From Candidatus Sabulitectum sp. (lineage in GTDB: Bacteria; Fermentibacterota; Fermentibacteria; Fermentibacterales; JCC-6): DNA of 59,507 nt. A model generated the notes under the pieces. It was not told the DNA's origin and ran no database searches. It saw nothing but the letters and a program-made list of their open reading frames with translations. A program made the translations under genes and the position numbers. The first letter of the stretch is position 1; the number at the start of each line of letters is the position of its first letter. Location of the stretch: assembly GCA_023145375.1 (NCBI GenBank), contig JAGLDY010000007.1, positions 68,391 through 127,897 on the forward strand, written 5' to 3'. Shown one piece after another: positions 34,289 to 43,327 of the stretch.

Positions 34289-35519
34289 AAAACACCAGGT
34301 GAGAGCGGAAGGCGATATCAGGATAACAAGGGAGGTCATAGCAAAGCTTCCGAAAACTGATCTTCATGTTCATCTTGGGGGATCAATTCGTCTGGAGACT
34401 TTGATCGATCTGGCAAAAAAGGACGATGTTCAGCTTCCCTCATACACAGTTCAGGGTTTACGGGATACAGTATTCAAGGAATCCTATCAAAATCTGGAAG
34501 AGTATCTGAAGTGTTTCGTTCACACCGGTGCTGTAATGCAGAAAGCAGAGAATCTATCCCGCATAGCTTATGAGCTTGCGGTGGATAATCAGAATGAGGG
34601 TGTGAGATACGTCGAGGTCAGGTTTGCCCCGCAGCGGTACGCAGGTGACAGGATGGATCTTTCCCAGGTACTGGAGGCTGTTAACATCGGGCTTACGAAA
34701 GCTAAGCGGGAGTTCAACAACCGTGAGGCGGTAGTTTCAGGGGCGGAACCTCCTTTTGATTACGGGATTATCGTCTGTGCAATGCGCTACTTCACAAAGG
34801 GATCTTCCGGATATTTCAACGAGATACTTTCAGCCCATGCTCATTCTCAGAAAAGCAGAGTCTTCGGCCTTGCCTCCTATGAGCTGGCAGGATCAATTGT
34901 TAAAGCCAGACGGAACAAAGGAATTCCAGTGGTGGCAATAGATATAGCCGGAAGGGAGAAAGGATACCCTCCCATCCATCACCGGGATGCCTATATGCTT
35001 GCCCAGAGGAATTTCCTGAACAAGACCGTACATGCAGGGGAAGCTTACGGACCGGAAAGCATCTTCCAGGCAATTACAGAGCTAGGCGCTGACAGAATTG
35101 GTCACGGGACATCACTGTTCAGCACAGAGGCTATCAGCGACCGGTCCATTAAAGACAGACGGAGATACATTGATGATCTTGTAAGATTCATTGCTGACAG
35201 AAGAGTCACCATAGAGGTTTGCCTTACTTCAAATATGCAGACCGCTCCGGAACTCCATCGCCTGGAAGATCATCCCTTCCGTAAGATGATGGAAAACAGA
35301 TTATCATGCACAATTTGCACCGACAACAGAACCGTCTCCCACACCACGGTTACAGATGAGATCTACAAGGCGGTAAGTGTTTTTGGTCTCTCTACAGCCG
35401 AGCTTAAGAATCTTGTGGCATATGGTTTTAAACGCAGTTTTTTTTCTCACTCTTACAGAGAGAAAAGAAAATATGTCAAGCAGTGTATGGACTACTTTGA
35501 AAAGGTTATTGCAGAGTGA
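34275..35519 (+). CDS. Adenosine deaminase family protein, copy 2
   Basis: A 414-residue paralogue of the preceding gene, with long stretches near identical (RDAYMLAQRNFLNKTVHAGE, then AYGPESIFQAITELGA). Zinc ligands (H31, H33), HAGE and GHGTSL are kept. The Asp after HxH is Gly here (HVHLGGS, Gly35); in mouse ADA that Asp19 contacts the ribose 5'-OH. So the two copies may differ in what they accept at the 5' position. ATG 34275 overlaps copy 1 by 14 bases; a TTG directly before it is an alternative. The 3' end overlaps the convergent secreted-protein gene by 14 bases. Confidence 0.85.
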   Translation: MPLSEKHQVRAEGDIRITREVIAKLPKTDLHVHLGGSIRLETLIDLAKKDDVQLPSYTVQGLRDTVFKESYQNLEEYLKCFVHTGAVMQKAENLSRIAYELAVDNQNEGVRYVEVRFAPQRYAGDRMDLSQVLEAVNIGLTKAKREFNNREAVVSGAEPPFDYGIIVCAMRYFTKGSSGYFNEILSAHAHSQKSRVFGLASYELAGSIVKARRNKGIPVVAIDIAGREKGYPPIHHRDAYMLAQRNFLNKTVHAGEAYGPESIFQAITELGADRIGHGTSLFSTEAISDRSIKDRRRYIDDLVRFIADRRVTIEVCLTSNMQTAPELHRLEDHPFRKMMENRLSCTICTDNRTVSHTTVTDEIYKAVSVFGLSTAELKNLVAYGFKRSFFSHSYREKRKYVKQCMDYFEKVIAE

Positions 35520-36375
35520 CTCTCACAGCTCCCAGGAATAACCTATGGTATTCTATTGCCCTGTTATCATAGGTCTCAAGATGGATTGTGCTGATCGAGT
35601 TGTTGTACTCCTCAGGTATGGGAAAAACCAGCCAGTATTGACCTCCTTCTATGAATGCAGGCATCCATGTTTCCCATAATGCTGTGATCTCCGAAGTTTT
35701 CAGTTTTGAACCAGCCCAGCGGCGGAAGGTGTCCAGTACCTGTTCGGGCTGTGTTATTCCTTGAAAGGGAAAGTCATTTGGAACAAAGCTATCCTGCCGA
35801 AGAGCTACCTGAACGATTCCATAAGGCGTGAAAGCCAGAGCATCATCAACAGGTATTCCTGTAAAAACAGGGGTTCCACCCGAATCCCAGTGGAAGAATA
35901 TCTCTGCGAAGGCAGGGTTTACAGTACATTCATAGTAGAGGAAGTTCTCGGTGATCCCGGTGTTCTTCTGCAGTAGAGTCAGGGAAGGTACATCTCTCCA
36001 GAAGTCGGCAGCCCACCAGAAAGGCCCCTCGTACAGGATAGCCTCTTCTGTGTTATTGGTTACTAGAGTTGATGCTGACAATTCCCAACTTGCTCTGTTC
36101 TCCACCAGAGAGTCCGGTTCCGGATATATCATTGTTATGGTCTCTCCACTCTCGATCTCAATGGTAAATGTTCCTTCAAACGGTTCACCGTGAATCCACA
36201 CTACAGGTGCTTCCGCGAGCACATCGCTATTTCCTGACATAGCTGCTTCATTCCAGGGGCTTCCACATATAGCAGGGTCCATATTCTCTTCGAAAACGAC
36301 TACGCCCCATTCGTGAACCTCATTCCGGGCATCCGTAACAAGACCGCTGATCATTATAAAGCTAACAAGAAGCAT
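35506..36375 (-). CDS. Secreted protein of unknown function
   Basis: A 289-residue protein beginning with a hydrophobic signal (MLLVSFIMISGLVTDA). The body starts HEWGVVVFEENMD and is mostly beta-strand-like with many aromatic residues (WWAADFWRDVP, FRRWAGSKLK). I do not recognise the family. ATG 36375 has GGGGAGA upstream. It follows the radical SAM gene by 43 bases and may be the last gene of the biotin transcript, or a separate unit. It converges on adenosine deaminase copy 2. Confidence 0.65.
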   Translation of the reverse strand: MLLVSFIMISGLVTDARNEVHEWGVVVFEENMDPAICGSPWNEAAMSGNSDVLAEAPVVWIHGEPFEGTFTIEIESGETITMIYPEPDSLVENRASWELSASTLVTNNTEEAILYEGPFWWAADFWRDVPSLTLLQKNTGITENFLYYECTVNPAFAEIFFHWDSGGTPVFTGIPVDDALAFTPYGIVQVALRQDSFVPNDFPFQGITQPEQVLDTFRRWAGSKLKTSEITALWETWMPAFIEGGQYWLVFPIPEEYNNSISTIHLETYDNRAIEYHRLFLGAVRVTLQ

Positions 36376-36418
36376 GGTTTCTCCCCTCGATGTTCAAGAT
36401 ACACAGATAATAATCCTT

Positions 36419-37369
36419 TTATTCCACATGTTCCCCTATGGGGTAAGTGTAGCCGTCCTTCATTGCACTACCCGAGTCAACATGTGCTTTCAGGTACTGT
36501 CCGCAATTACTGCCTATGCGGTTTTCTTCCTGCTCTCCAATACTTAGTATTACTTGGTAACCTGCATCCCTGATGCTGTCAACAATATCATTTTGTTTTT
36601 CGGATGAAGCAGGATCGATCTGTGAGGCAAGATTGTTTTCCAAGGCTCTGTAAGTAGGATTCAAAGGTGTGATCTTAACAAGGAAGAAATCCGGATCAAA
36701 ATGCTTAAGAAGAACTTTTGGATCAAGGGGTGAACCTTTTGCAAGGGCGAAGTTAAGGGTTATCTTCCGGTCTCCTGATGAGTAGAATTTTTCTCCGTAT
36801 TCAGCAATTTCAGCCATGCTCCAGTTGCTCACGGGAATTATCTGTCTGCGTAGAACCGGATCTGTTGTGTGCAGAGAGAATTGAAGCTGGAAATTACCTC
36901 TGGAGTACAGATCTGTTTTTACTTCCAGCAGATCCTTAAAGAAATTATCAGTCCCAGAAGGTGCAACAGTGGAGATGGATGGCATGAACCCCGGGGCATC
37001 AATACACTCAGGAAGGTCTCTGAGCACTTTGATAACGGATGGATTGAGAGCAGGTTCACCCATTCTGGCAAATTGGATTTTGAACTGTCTCGATGGGACT
37101 TTCATGGATGGGAAACGCCTTCGGATCATCATTTCTATCTGGTCAGTTATCTGCGAAGCTGTGAGTTTTCCATGGTACTCCGCTCCGGCATCACACATTG
37201 AGCACCCCACCGGACAGCCGAACAGAGTGGAAACAAGCATTACCCACTTTTCTTCCAGGGGGATCGGTGGTTGCACGGATTCCGCACATTCAACCTGAAA
37301 CCCGTTCTCAAATTCAACTATGTATACCCTGGCAAGATCGTCCCTGCCGCTGGAAGCAATAACCTTCAT
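36419..37369 (-). CDS. RlmN/Cfr-like radical SAM protein
   Basis: A 316-residue protein related to the rRNA-methylating radical SAM enzymes. GCPVGCSMC (C52, C56, C59) is the CxxxCxxC cluster motif, FARMGEPALNPSV matches the RlmN GEP motif, LQFSLHTTDP the SLHAP motif, and SNCGQYL carries the C-terminal cysteine (C289) that becomes methylated in RlmN (Cys355 in E. coli). But Leu45 takes the place of the second essential cysteine (Cys118: here MLVSTLFGC instead of LCVSSQVGC). So it may not methylate adenosine by the known route. The start overlaps the flavoprotein gene as ATGA. Confidence 0.8.
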   Translation of the reverse strand: MKVIASSGRDDLARVYIVEFENGFQVECAESVQPPIPLEEKWVMLVSTLFGCPVGCSMCDAGAEYHGKLTASQITDQIEMMIRRRFPSMKVPSRQFKIQFARMGEPALNPSVIKVLRDLPECIDAPGFMPSISTVAPSGTDNFFKDLLEVKTDLYSRGNFQLQFSLHTTDPVLRRQIIPVSNWSMAEIAEYGEKFYSSGDRKITLNFALAKGSPLDPKVLLKHFDPDFFLVKITPLNPTYRALENNLASQIDPASSEKQNDIVDSIRDAGYQVILSIGEQEENRIGSNCGQYLKAHVDSGSAMKDGYTYPIGEHVE

Positions 37370-38169
37370 ACAGCAGTCTTCACTTTTCTCAGGTACCCGG
37401 CTGTTCTCATGGCTGCCTCAATTCCGTTACCAGTAGCAATCGCCGTCTGGCGGAAATTCCCGTTTTTGCAATCTCCACACATGTGGAATGAACCATTCTC
37501 AGGCGGTGAAGATAACAGTTTCTTCGAAATAAGGTCCACTCTGGGTCTTCTTCCCACAGCCACAACGATATTGTCTTCTGAATAGCTATTCATTGACCGG
37601 CTTTCAGTAAGGAGAGTTATAGAGGGAGTCTGTCTTACTTTCTCCAGCAGATGCGGAACAGCTCTTGAAAAGTTGCCCCTTGCATAGATATTCACGGAGT
37701 ATCTCGAGCTGAGGCTCATGGCATAGTCCAGGGCAGCGTCACCGCCACCGATCACTGCTGCTGTTCTGCCTGAGAAGCTGGCTATATTTTTTACATGGTA
37801 GTGGATCCTGTTTTCTGCAATTCCCGGGATCATCAATTTCACGGGAACTGTTCCTGAGGCAATAATTACAGATAGAGTGCTGATGCATTCATTTTCAGAG
37901 TAGACCTCATAATGGTGATCTTTTTCGCAGATCTCAGTAACTTCAGCAGATACAAGTCTGGAAGGTAGCTGGAATCTACTGATAAGCTCTCTTCCTGAGA
38001 TTCCTTCAGAGACACCGGGGTAATTTACTACAGAACAGGCATTAAGAAGCAATCCTCCCGGTTCATCACACTCATAGACCAGCGGATCAATTCCATACAG
38101 CACCAGTTGTTTTGCAGCGGCAAGACCGGCGGGGCCAGCGCCCACAATGACAACTCTCTCAGTGGCCAT
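37366..38169 (-). CDS. Thioredoxin-reductase-like flavoprotein lacking the redox disulfide
   Basis: A 267-residue FAD/NAD(P)H oxidoreductase. VVIVGAGPAGLAAAKQL binds FAD, ENRIHYHVKNIASFSGRTAAVIGGGDAALDYAMSL holds the NAD(P)H site (its GGGDAA core), and MCGDC ends with an FAD contact. The CxxC of thioredoxin reductase (before the GGGD site) is absent, and it is about 45 residues shorter than the family. It therefore likely passes electrons to another protein, possibly the radical SAM protein it overlaps. It also overlaps the upstream isochorismatase gene by 11 bases. Confidence 0.78.
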   Translation of the reverse strand: MATERVVIVGAGPAGLAAAKQLVLYGIDPLVYECDEPGGLLLNACSVVNYPGVSEGISGRELISRFQLPSRLVSAEVTEICEKDHHYEVYSENECISTLSVIIASGTVPVKLMIPGIAENRIHYHVKNIASFSGRTAAVIGGGDAALDYAMSLSSRYSVNIYARGNFSRAVPHLLEKVRQTPSITLLTESRSMNSYSEDNIVVAVGRRPRVDLISKKLLSSPPENGSFHMCGDCKNGNFRQTAIATGNGIEAAMRTAGYLRKVKTAV

Positions 38170-38794
38170 CCTTTTTCCTTATCTCGTTGATGATAGAGGA
38201 AACACTCACCGGCTCTGCAAAGCCATGGGCAAGGTTTGCAGTGGTTGCCCGGTGAAGTTCCATGTTCATGGTTGCAGTTCCATCAACAGGCATGAGAACC
38301 CTGTAGCCCCTGACGAAGGCAGATCTTGCAGTAGTCTCGCAGCAGAGATCGGTCATCACTCCTGTAATCACCACGGTTGTTATTTCCAGCTGGTGGAGCA
38401 GCTCATCAAGCCCGGTGTTGTAAAAGGCATCGTACTGGGATTTTTCAACAATACCTGCCCATGATGTATCAAATACTTCATGGATCTTACTGAGTGGGTC
38501 CTCTCTGGTTATTGTGTCTTTCCACCAGCGTCCCATCATTCCGGAATCTTCTTTTGTATTCAGGTGTCTGGTGTAGACTACCGGCAGATCATGCATTTCG
38601 AATTCTTCTGCAAGTTCAAGAATTACCGGAACAAGCTCCGGGGCAGAAGGGATAAAGGCATGGGAATCGGGGGAGAGAAAAAAATCCTGCATGTCCAGCA
38701 TCAGCAGGGCAAGGCCTTCAGTACTGAAATTCCTGATAGTTTTTTTATTCAGGGATCTTAGATTAATTTTGTGCTTGTAGTTTTCTCTAATCAT
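38159..38794 (-). CDS. Isochorismatase-family cysteine hydrolase
   Basis: A 211-residue protein with the isochorismatase/nicotinamidase triad: D34 in LDMQ, K118 in EKSQYDAF, and C151 in TGVMTDLCCETTAR. The family includes isochorismatase, nicotinamidase and other amidases, so the substrate is unknown. LDMQDFFL and the DTSW segment suggest a hydrolase on a small carboxylic or amide substrate. It starts 12 bases after bioA and is overlapped by the flavoprotein gene. It is probably part of the biotin transcript but is not a known biotin gene. Confidence 0.85.
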   Translation of the reverse strand: MIRENYKHKINLRSLNKKTIRNFSTEGLALLMLDMQDFFLSPDSHAFIPSAPELVPVILELAEEFEMHDLPVVYTRHLNTKEDSGMMGRWWKDTITREDPLSKIHEVFDTSWAGIVEKSQYDAFYNTGLDELLHQLEITTVVITGVMTDLCCETTARSAFVRGYRVLMPVDGTATMNMELHRATTANLAHGFAEPVSVSSIINEIRKKDGH

Positions 38795-38806
38795 GATACT
38801 CCTGAT

Positions 38807-40114
38807 TCATTGAAGAACACTCTTCAGACAGTCACCAAATATAGTCAGCATCTGCTCCATGTCCGATTTCCCTGTTGTAAGTGGAGGCCAGAGGTATACA
38901 ACCGGTCCCAGTGGTCTGATAATAAGCCCCATATCAAGAGCCAGCGCTGCCACTTGAGCAGCTGTACTGCTTCCTCCTGCTTTTTCAGTGATCTCAAGGG
39001 AGCTCATGCAGCCCAGGGCTGCAGAGCGGTGAACCCCGGGTAACTCCCCGAATTCCCGGAAGGCTGTCTCCAGTTGAGCGGCGGGCATTGCACTCTGCCG
39101 GACCACATCCTCTTTTTCAAATACCTCAAGTGCAGCTGTTGCAGCTGCGGCTGCCAGAGGGTTGCCGGAGAACGTATGTCCGTGGTAGAAGGTTCTGTCC
39201 CTGTTTTTTGCTGGTCGGAATGAATCAAATATTTCAGAGGTTGTGATAACTGCGCTCATTGGCAGGTAACCTCCTGTAAGAGATTTGCCGACAACCATCA
39301 GGTCAGGTTGTATTCCTGCAAGGTCTGCAGCGAACATTTCACCTGTTCTGCCAAACCCCACGGCTATCTCATCAAGTATCAGCAGTATATCAAGTTCAGT
39401 GCAGAGTGTCCTTAATCGTGTCACATACGCAGGAGGGTAAATTCTTATCCCTGCTGCACCCTGGCAGACTGGTTCTATGATCACTGCAGCGGTAGTTCCG
39501 GCATTTTTCCTGAGAAGATCCTCCATGCCCTTGAAGCACTGAAGTGAACAGTCATCTGAGAATGGGCAGTGAAAGCAGTGAGGTGCCGGGGCCTGGAGTG
39601 ATCGATTAACCACATGCTCTACAGATCCATGAAATTGTGGCAGAAAGCCAAGTCCCACGGTACCCATGGTATCTCCATGGTAGGCTCCGGAAAGAGAAAT
39701 GATGTTCTTCCTGTTCGGTTGCTCCAGGTTCCACCAGTACTGAATTGCGATCCTCAGAGCAGCTTCCACGGCACTTGCTCCATCCGAGGCATAGTACACC
39801 CTGTTCAGATCCCCAGGAGCAATTTCTGAAAGCATTTCAGAGAGCTTGATTATGCCGGTATGGGACATCCCTCCAGTAATGCTGTGCTGTAATCTAACTG
39901 CCTGTTGTACAACAGAGTTTACAATATGGGGATGGCTGTGCCCAAGGTTAACGCACCACCATGAACTGATGCCGTCAAGGTACTCCCTGCCTTTGATGTC
40001 TTTCAGTCTGACTCCTGTTGCACTTGCTATTATTGGAAAGGCTGTACGCTGGAATTTGTCGGTATTTGTGTAAGGATGCCAGAGGTGTTTAAGGTCAGTC
40101 TCCCGGTAGTTCAT
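38807..40114 (-). CDS. bioA: Adenosylmethionine-8-amino-7-oxononanoate aminotransferase
   Basis: A 435-residue PLP enzyme. It transfers the amino group of SAM to KAPA, giving DAPA in biotin synthesis. LWHPYT and GVRLKDIKGREYLDGISSWW are the BioA N-terminal signature; YHGDTMG, EPVCQGAAG and ILDEIAVGFGRTG bind PLP; VGKSLTGGYLPMSAV holds the Schiff-base Lys. One oddity is a cysteine cluster (CFHCPFSDDCSLQC, around residue 185), found in some BioA of other phyla. Its start overlaps bioD by 20 bases. Confidence 0.95.
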   Translation of the reverse strand: MNYRETDLKHLWHPYTNTDKFQRTAFPIIASATGVRLKDIKGREYLDGISSWWCVNLGHSHPHIVNSVVQQAVRLQHSITGGMSHTGIIKLSEMLSEIAPGDLNRVYYASDGASAVEAALRIAIQYWWNLEQPNRKNIISLSGAYHGDTMGTVGLGFLPQFHGSVEHVVNRSLQAPAPHCFHCPFSDDCSLQCFKGMEDLLRKNAGTTAAVIIEPVCQGAAGIRIYPPAYVTRLRTLCTELDILLILDEIAVGFGRTGEMFAADLAGIQPDLMVVGKSLTGGYLPMSAVITTSEIFDSFRPAKNRDRTFYHGHTFSGNPLAAAAATAALEVFEKEDVVRQSAMPAAQLETAFREFGELPGVHRSAALGCMSSLEITEKAGGSSTAAQVAALALDMGLIIRPLGPVVYLWPPLTTGKSDMEQMLTIFGDCLKSVLQ

Positions 40115-40796
40115 CAGAAAGAATTCCTTTCAGTTCTCCACAGATCTCCACAAAGGGATCATGGGGAAAAGAGTCTGGCGAGTATGGGATATCTCCCAGA
40201 ATATTTACTTTACCGTACTCCCTGATAGCTCTGGCGTTACTTTCACTGATCAGCTCCCACGGTGGGAATACATGATCAATAACCACACCTGCAACACAGA
40301 GACCTGCATGGCGTAGCACTGAGATGGAAAGCAGTGTGTGGTTTATCGTTCCCAGCCTGTCGGAAGAAACAAGAACAACAGGCCAGTTCAGCTTGACCAT
40401 GAGGTCAAGCATTGTTTTCCCGTTGCCCAGTGGGACAAGAACTCCCCCTGCACCCTCTGCCACAACACATTCAAAATCAGATTGAAGATCATGCAGACCG
40501 GATACCATTTCGGAAAGAGAGATCAAACGATCAGCCAGTTCTGCAGCCAGATGGGGAGAGCAGGCAGGAGTAAATCGAAGAGGGGATAATTTATTTAACA
40601 CCTGTTCAGAGAATGAAAGACCTGCGGTTCTCAGAGAGAACTCCAGATCTTCGGCAATACCGTTAACGCAACCTGTCTGAACGGGCTTTGCAGGTGTTGC
40701 ATTAACTCCGCTATTTACAAAACCGCTTACAATTCCAGCGGTTACAACTGTTTTACCAACATCGGTATCTGTACCTGTGATGAACAGCGATCTCAC
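40095..40796 (-). CDS. bioD: Dethiobiotin synthetase
   Basis: A 233-residue P-loop enzyme that closes the ureido ring of DAPA with CO2 and ATP. FITGTDTDVGKTVVTAG is the Walker A/SIMIBI start, AKPVQTGC binds substrate, EGAGGVLVPL holds the second key Glu and Gly loop. The C-terminal part is standard. GTG 40796 is the start, overlapping the bioC stop as GTGA. Confidence 0.95.
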   Translation of the reverse strand: MRSLFITGTDTDVGKTVVTAGIVSGFVNSGVNATPAKPVQTGCVNGIAEDLEFSLRTAGLSFSEQVLNKLSPLRFTPACSPHLAAELADRLISLSEMVSGLHDLQSDFECVVAEGAGGVLVPLGNGKTMLDLMVKLNWPVVLVSSDRLGTINHTLLSISVLRHAGLCVAGVVIDHVFPPWELISESNARAIREYGKVNILGDIPYSPDSFPHDPFVEICGELKGILSDELPGD

Positions 40797-41593
40797 AAGT
40801 TACCTCCAGATGCAACTACAAAATGTACTTTGTAGGTTGCCGGAACTGCCCCCGACTCATCACCATAATTGCAGCTGTAGTAGTTTAAGGCTTTTCTAAG
40901 AGTCCCCGGTGAAACAACAGATGCAGCCTGATGACCAGAGAGAGATGCACCAATACCTCTGATTGCCCGCAAGCTTTCAACAGGCGATTGGTAGAGCACC
41001 GTGAAGTCACGGGGAAATGAGTTTTCGATGCTGAATCCCGCCTGCTGAAACAAGCCATCCCATTCTGCGCCTGATATGTAATTTAGGGAATTCCAGGTTC
41101 CTTCTGTTTCAACAAAGCTTTGCTCCAACTCGCCAAACATGCCTTTTACTGGAATGGCATGAACAGTATATCCTCCGGGATTAAGCAGAGCAGGAAGCCT
41201 GCTGATAAATAAAGCAGGATTGCGAAGCCATTGCAATGCACAGCTGGAAAGAACAAGATCGTATCTGGAATTACTCTCAATTCTCTCGAAATCAAGCATT
41301 CTATGGGTCACAAGTTCCGAAGAAGGAATCCTGCTCTTACAGAAATTTACCATTTCAGAAGCCCCGTCAGTAAATTCCTTGTGTGCTTCCGGGAACAACA
41401 AATTCAGTCCTGCAGACAGAATGCCTGTTCCACAACCCAGTTCAAGCAGACTTACAGGTTTTAACCTGCCTGTAACATCAAGAAGCTTTGATGCAATCAG
41501 TCTGTGGTGTTCAGCGTATGTGTCATAAGAACCGGCTGCATCTGAAAATTGTGACAGCACTATCTCTGTTTCAGGGATCAATACGCTCTGCAA
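40793..41593 (-). CDS. bioC: Malonyl-ACP O-methyltransferase
   Basis: A 266-residue SAM-dependent methyltransferase. FSDAAGSYDTYAEHHRLIASKLL is the BioC N-terminal signature, LLELGCGTGILS binds SAM, YDLVLSSCALQWLRNP is the post-I motif region typical of the family. It methylates the free carboxyl of malonyl-ACP so that fatty-acid synthesis can build pimeloyl-ACP. TTG 41593 is taken as start; a later in-frame TTG (41581) is possible. It overlaps bioH by 23 bases. Confidence 0.88.
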   Translation of the reverse strand: MQSVLIPETEIVLSQFSDAAGSYDTYAEHHRLIASKLLDVTGRLKPVSLLELGCGTGILSAGLNLLFPEAHKEFTDGASEMVNFCKSRIPSSELVTHRMLDFERIESNSRYDLVLSSCALQWLRNPALFISRLPALLNPGGYTVHAIPVKGMFGELEQSFVETEGTWNSLNYISGAEWDGLFQQAGFSIENSFPRDFTVLYQSPVESLRAIRGIGASLSGHQAASVVSPGTLRKALNYYSCNYGDESGAVPATYKVHFVVASGGNL

Positions 41594-42224
41594 GTTCTTT
41601 CACCGCCTCTGCAATGATCTCAGGGTGCGTGAGCGGCAGCAGGTGATTTCCACCGGGTACAGGAACAAGTGAAGCGTACATGAAAAGCATCTCTTCAAAA
41701 ATATGCATCGAGCATTCAAATGGAATAATGGCATCGGAGGTTCCATGAATAAGAGTTACAGGCAGTGATCTGGCTGGTTTTACAACCTTCTTGAACATCA
41801 TTTTCAGTCCAAGCAGCAGCTCTTCATCAGTAAACGAAGAGGACTGTTTCATTAATTCGGGCAGTTCATCTCTTTCTGCCCCGCACTCCCGGAAAAAGGA
41901 TTTCAAATAGCCTGCCCTGCTTCTTGACAGCATTGAAGATATTTCGCGGAAAGATGAAGGATCAACGCCAGGTCTGCCCGAAGCAGAGGCAATACAGCTC
42001 ATTGAGGAAATTAACAGCAATCCTTTAACCTCGGGGAGATTCAGCATATCAAGAGCCAGTTGCCCTCCCAGTGACCATCCAACCACAATACAAGAGGAGG
42101 GTATATTCACAGAACCGGCAAGAACTTCATTCCATTCCAGGTAATGAACAGGAAAACCGGTGTTTCCAATGTTTTTCCATATTGCACTGGTGGTTGCCCA
42201 GCCACTGATAAAAACTACTTCCAT
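41571..42224 (-). CDS. bioH: Pimeloyl-ACP methyl ester esterase (BioH/BioG-like)
   Basis: A 217-residue alpha/beta hydrolase. VVGWSLGGQLALD holds the nucleophile Ser, HGTSDAIIPF the acid, and GGNHLLPLTHP the His. It removes the methyl group from pimeloyl-ACP methyl ester, freeing pimeloyl-ACP for BioF. It is shorter than E. coli BioH and the cap is reduced, which is also seen in BioG/BioK/BioJ types, so the symbol bioH is a functional label. The ATG lies in the bioF 3' end. Confidence 0.8.
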   Translation of the reverse strand: MEVVFISGWATTSAIWKNIGNTGFPVHYLEWNEVLAGSVNIPSSCIVVGWSLGGQLALDMLNLPEVKGLLLISSMSCIASASGRPGVDPSSFREISSMLSRSRAGYLKSFFRECGAERDELPELMKQSSSFTDEELLLGLKMMFKKVVKPARSLPVTLIHGTSDAIIPFECSMHIFEEMLFMYASLVPVPGGNHLLPLTHPEIIAEAVKELAERIDP

Positions 42225-43327
42225 TTTATTTCTTCCATCGCAGAGATCACCTTATCTGTGTCCTGGTTAGAATGGCTCATCGTCAAGGAAAAGCGCAATC
42301 GTGCAGATCCCTCTGGAACCGTTGGAGGTCTGATCGCAACAGCTAGAATTCCTGCTTCTTCAAGATATTCAGAAAAAGAAACAGCGTTTGAGCTGTCTCC
42401 GGCAATAACAGGAATAATCTGAGATGCAGACCCACACGTATCAAAGCCCATTTTGTTTAACCGTTCTCTGAAAAGTGCAGCATTTGTTAGAAGTGTTTCA
42501 CCCATATTGCTGGATGAATTAATCAGCTCCAGTGCCCCCAGTGCTGCGCCAATTGAAGACGGCGGCAGACCAGTTGTGTAGACAAAACTCCTGGATCGAT
42601 TCACAAAGAAAGATCTCAAGCTTGCAGAGCAGGATGCAAAACCACCGTAACCGCCAAGTGCTTTGCTTAAAGTACCTGTGATTACATCGGGTTGGATAGA
42701 AAGACTTCTGCACACACCTCCGCCGGATCCAAAGACTCCAACGGCATGAGCTTCATCCACCACCAGCAGACAGCCCTCTGAAACAGCCAGCTCATAAATA
42801 TCCAGCAGTGGAGCTATGTCTCCATCCATACTGAACACAGAATCGGTTACAATTATTTTTTTACCAGACGAGCCACTGGACCTGACAAGATCTGCAAGAT
42901 GTTCAACATCGCAGTGTCTGTATCGTCTTACTTCTGCCCGTGACATTATTGCACCGTCAACAAGGCTTGCATGGTTTAACCTGTCAGAGAAGATCACATC
43001 ATCACCACCGGCAAGAGCTGTGAGCACGCCCAGATTGGTAAGGAACCCGCTACCGAATATCAGAGCACTACCCATGCCGGTAAGCTCTGCAAGTTTTCTC
43101 TCCAGCTCCTCATGCAGAGAAAGATTTCCTGCCATAAGCCGGGAGCCACCTGCACCTGCTCCCCAGTTTTTCACAGCCTCGATCGCTCTTTTTTTCACAA
43201 GCTGGTGGGATGAGAGGTTCAAGTAGTCATTTGTAGAAAAATTCAGCAGGTATCTGTTTCGCAGTTTCAACTCCCGCAGTAGCCCCTGGTTCTTAAGCTC
43301 AGTAAGTCTGGCTGATTCAAAACTCAT
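42215..43327 (-). CDS. bioF: 8-amino-7-oxononanoate synthase
   Basis: A 370-residue PLP enzyme of the alpha-oxoamine synthase family. It condenses pimeloyl-ACP with alanine. NYLNLSSHQLVKK and GAGAGGSRLMAGNLSLHEELE are the BioF N-terminal signature, VDEAHAVGVFG holds the cofactor Asp/His, and TLSKALGGYGGF holds the Schiff-base Lys. Length is slightly short but complete. It begins at ATG 43327, overlapping bioB as ATGA. Confidence 0.96.
   Translation of the reverse strand: MSFESARLTELKNQGLLRELKLRNRYLLNFSTNDYLNLSSHQLVKKRAIEAVKNWGAGAGGSRLMAGNLSLHEELERKLAELTGMGSALIFGSGFLTNLGVLTALAGGDDVIFSDRLNHASLVDGAIMSRAEVRRYRHCDVEHLADLVRSSGSSGKKIIVTDSVFSMDGDIAPLLDIYELAVSEGCLLVVDEAHAVGVFGSGGGVCRSLSIQPDVITGTLSKALGGYGGFASCSASLRSFFVNRSRSFVYTTGLPPSSIGAALGALELINSSSNMGETLLTNAALFRERLNKMGFDTCGSASQIIPVIAGDSSNAVSFSEYLEEAGILAVAIRPPTVPEGSARLRFSLTMSHSNQDTDKVISAMEEIKWK

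Noticed and set aside
35506-35519. Frameshift between adenosine deaminase copy 2 and the convergent secreted-protein gene
   Set aside because: The 14-base overlap is between two 3' ends on opposite strands, and both proteins end naturally.
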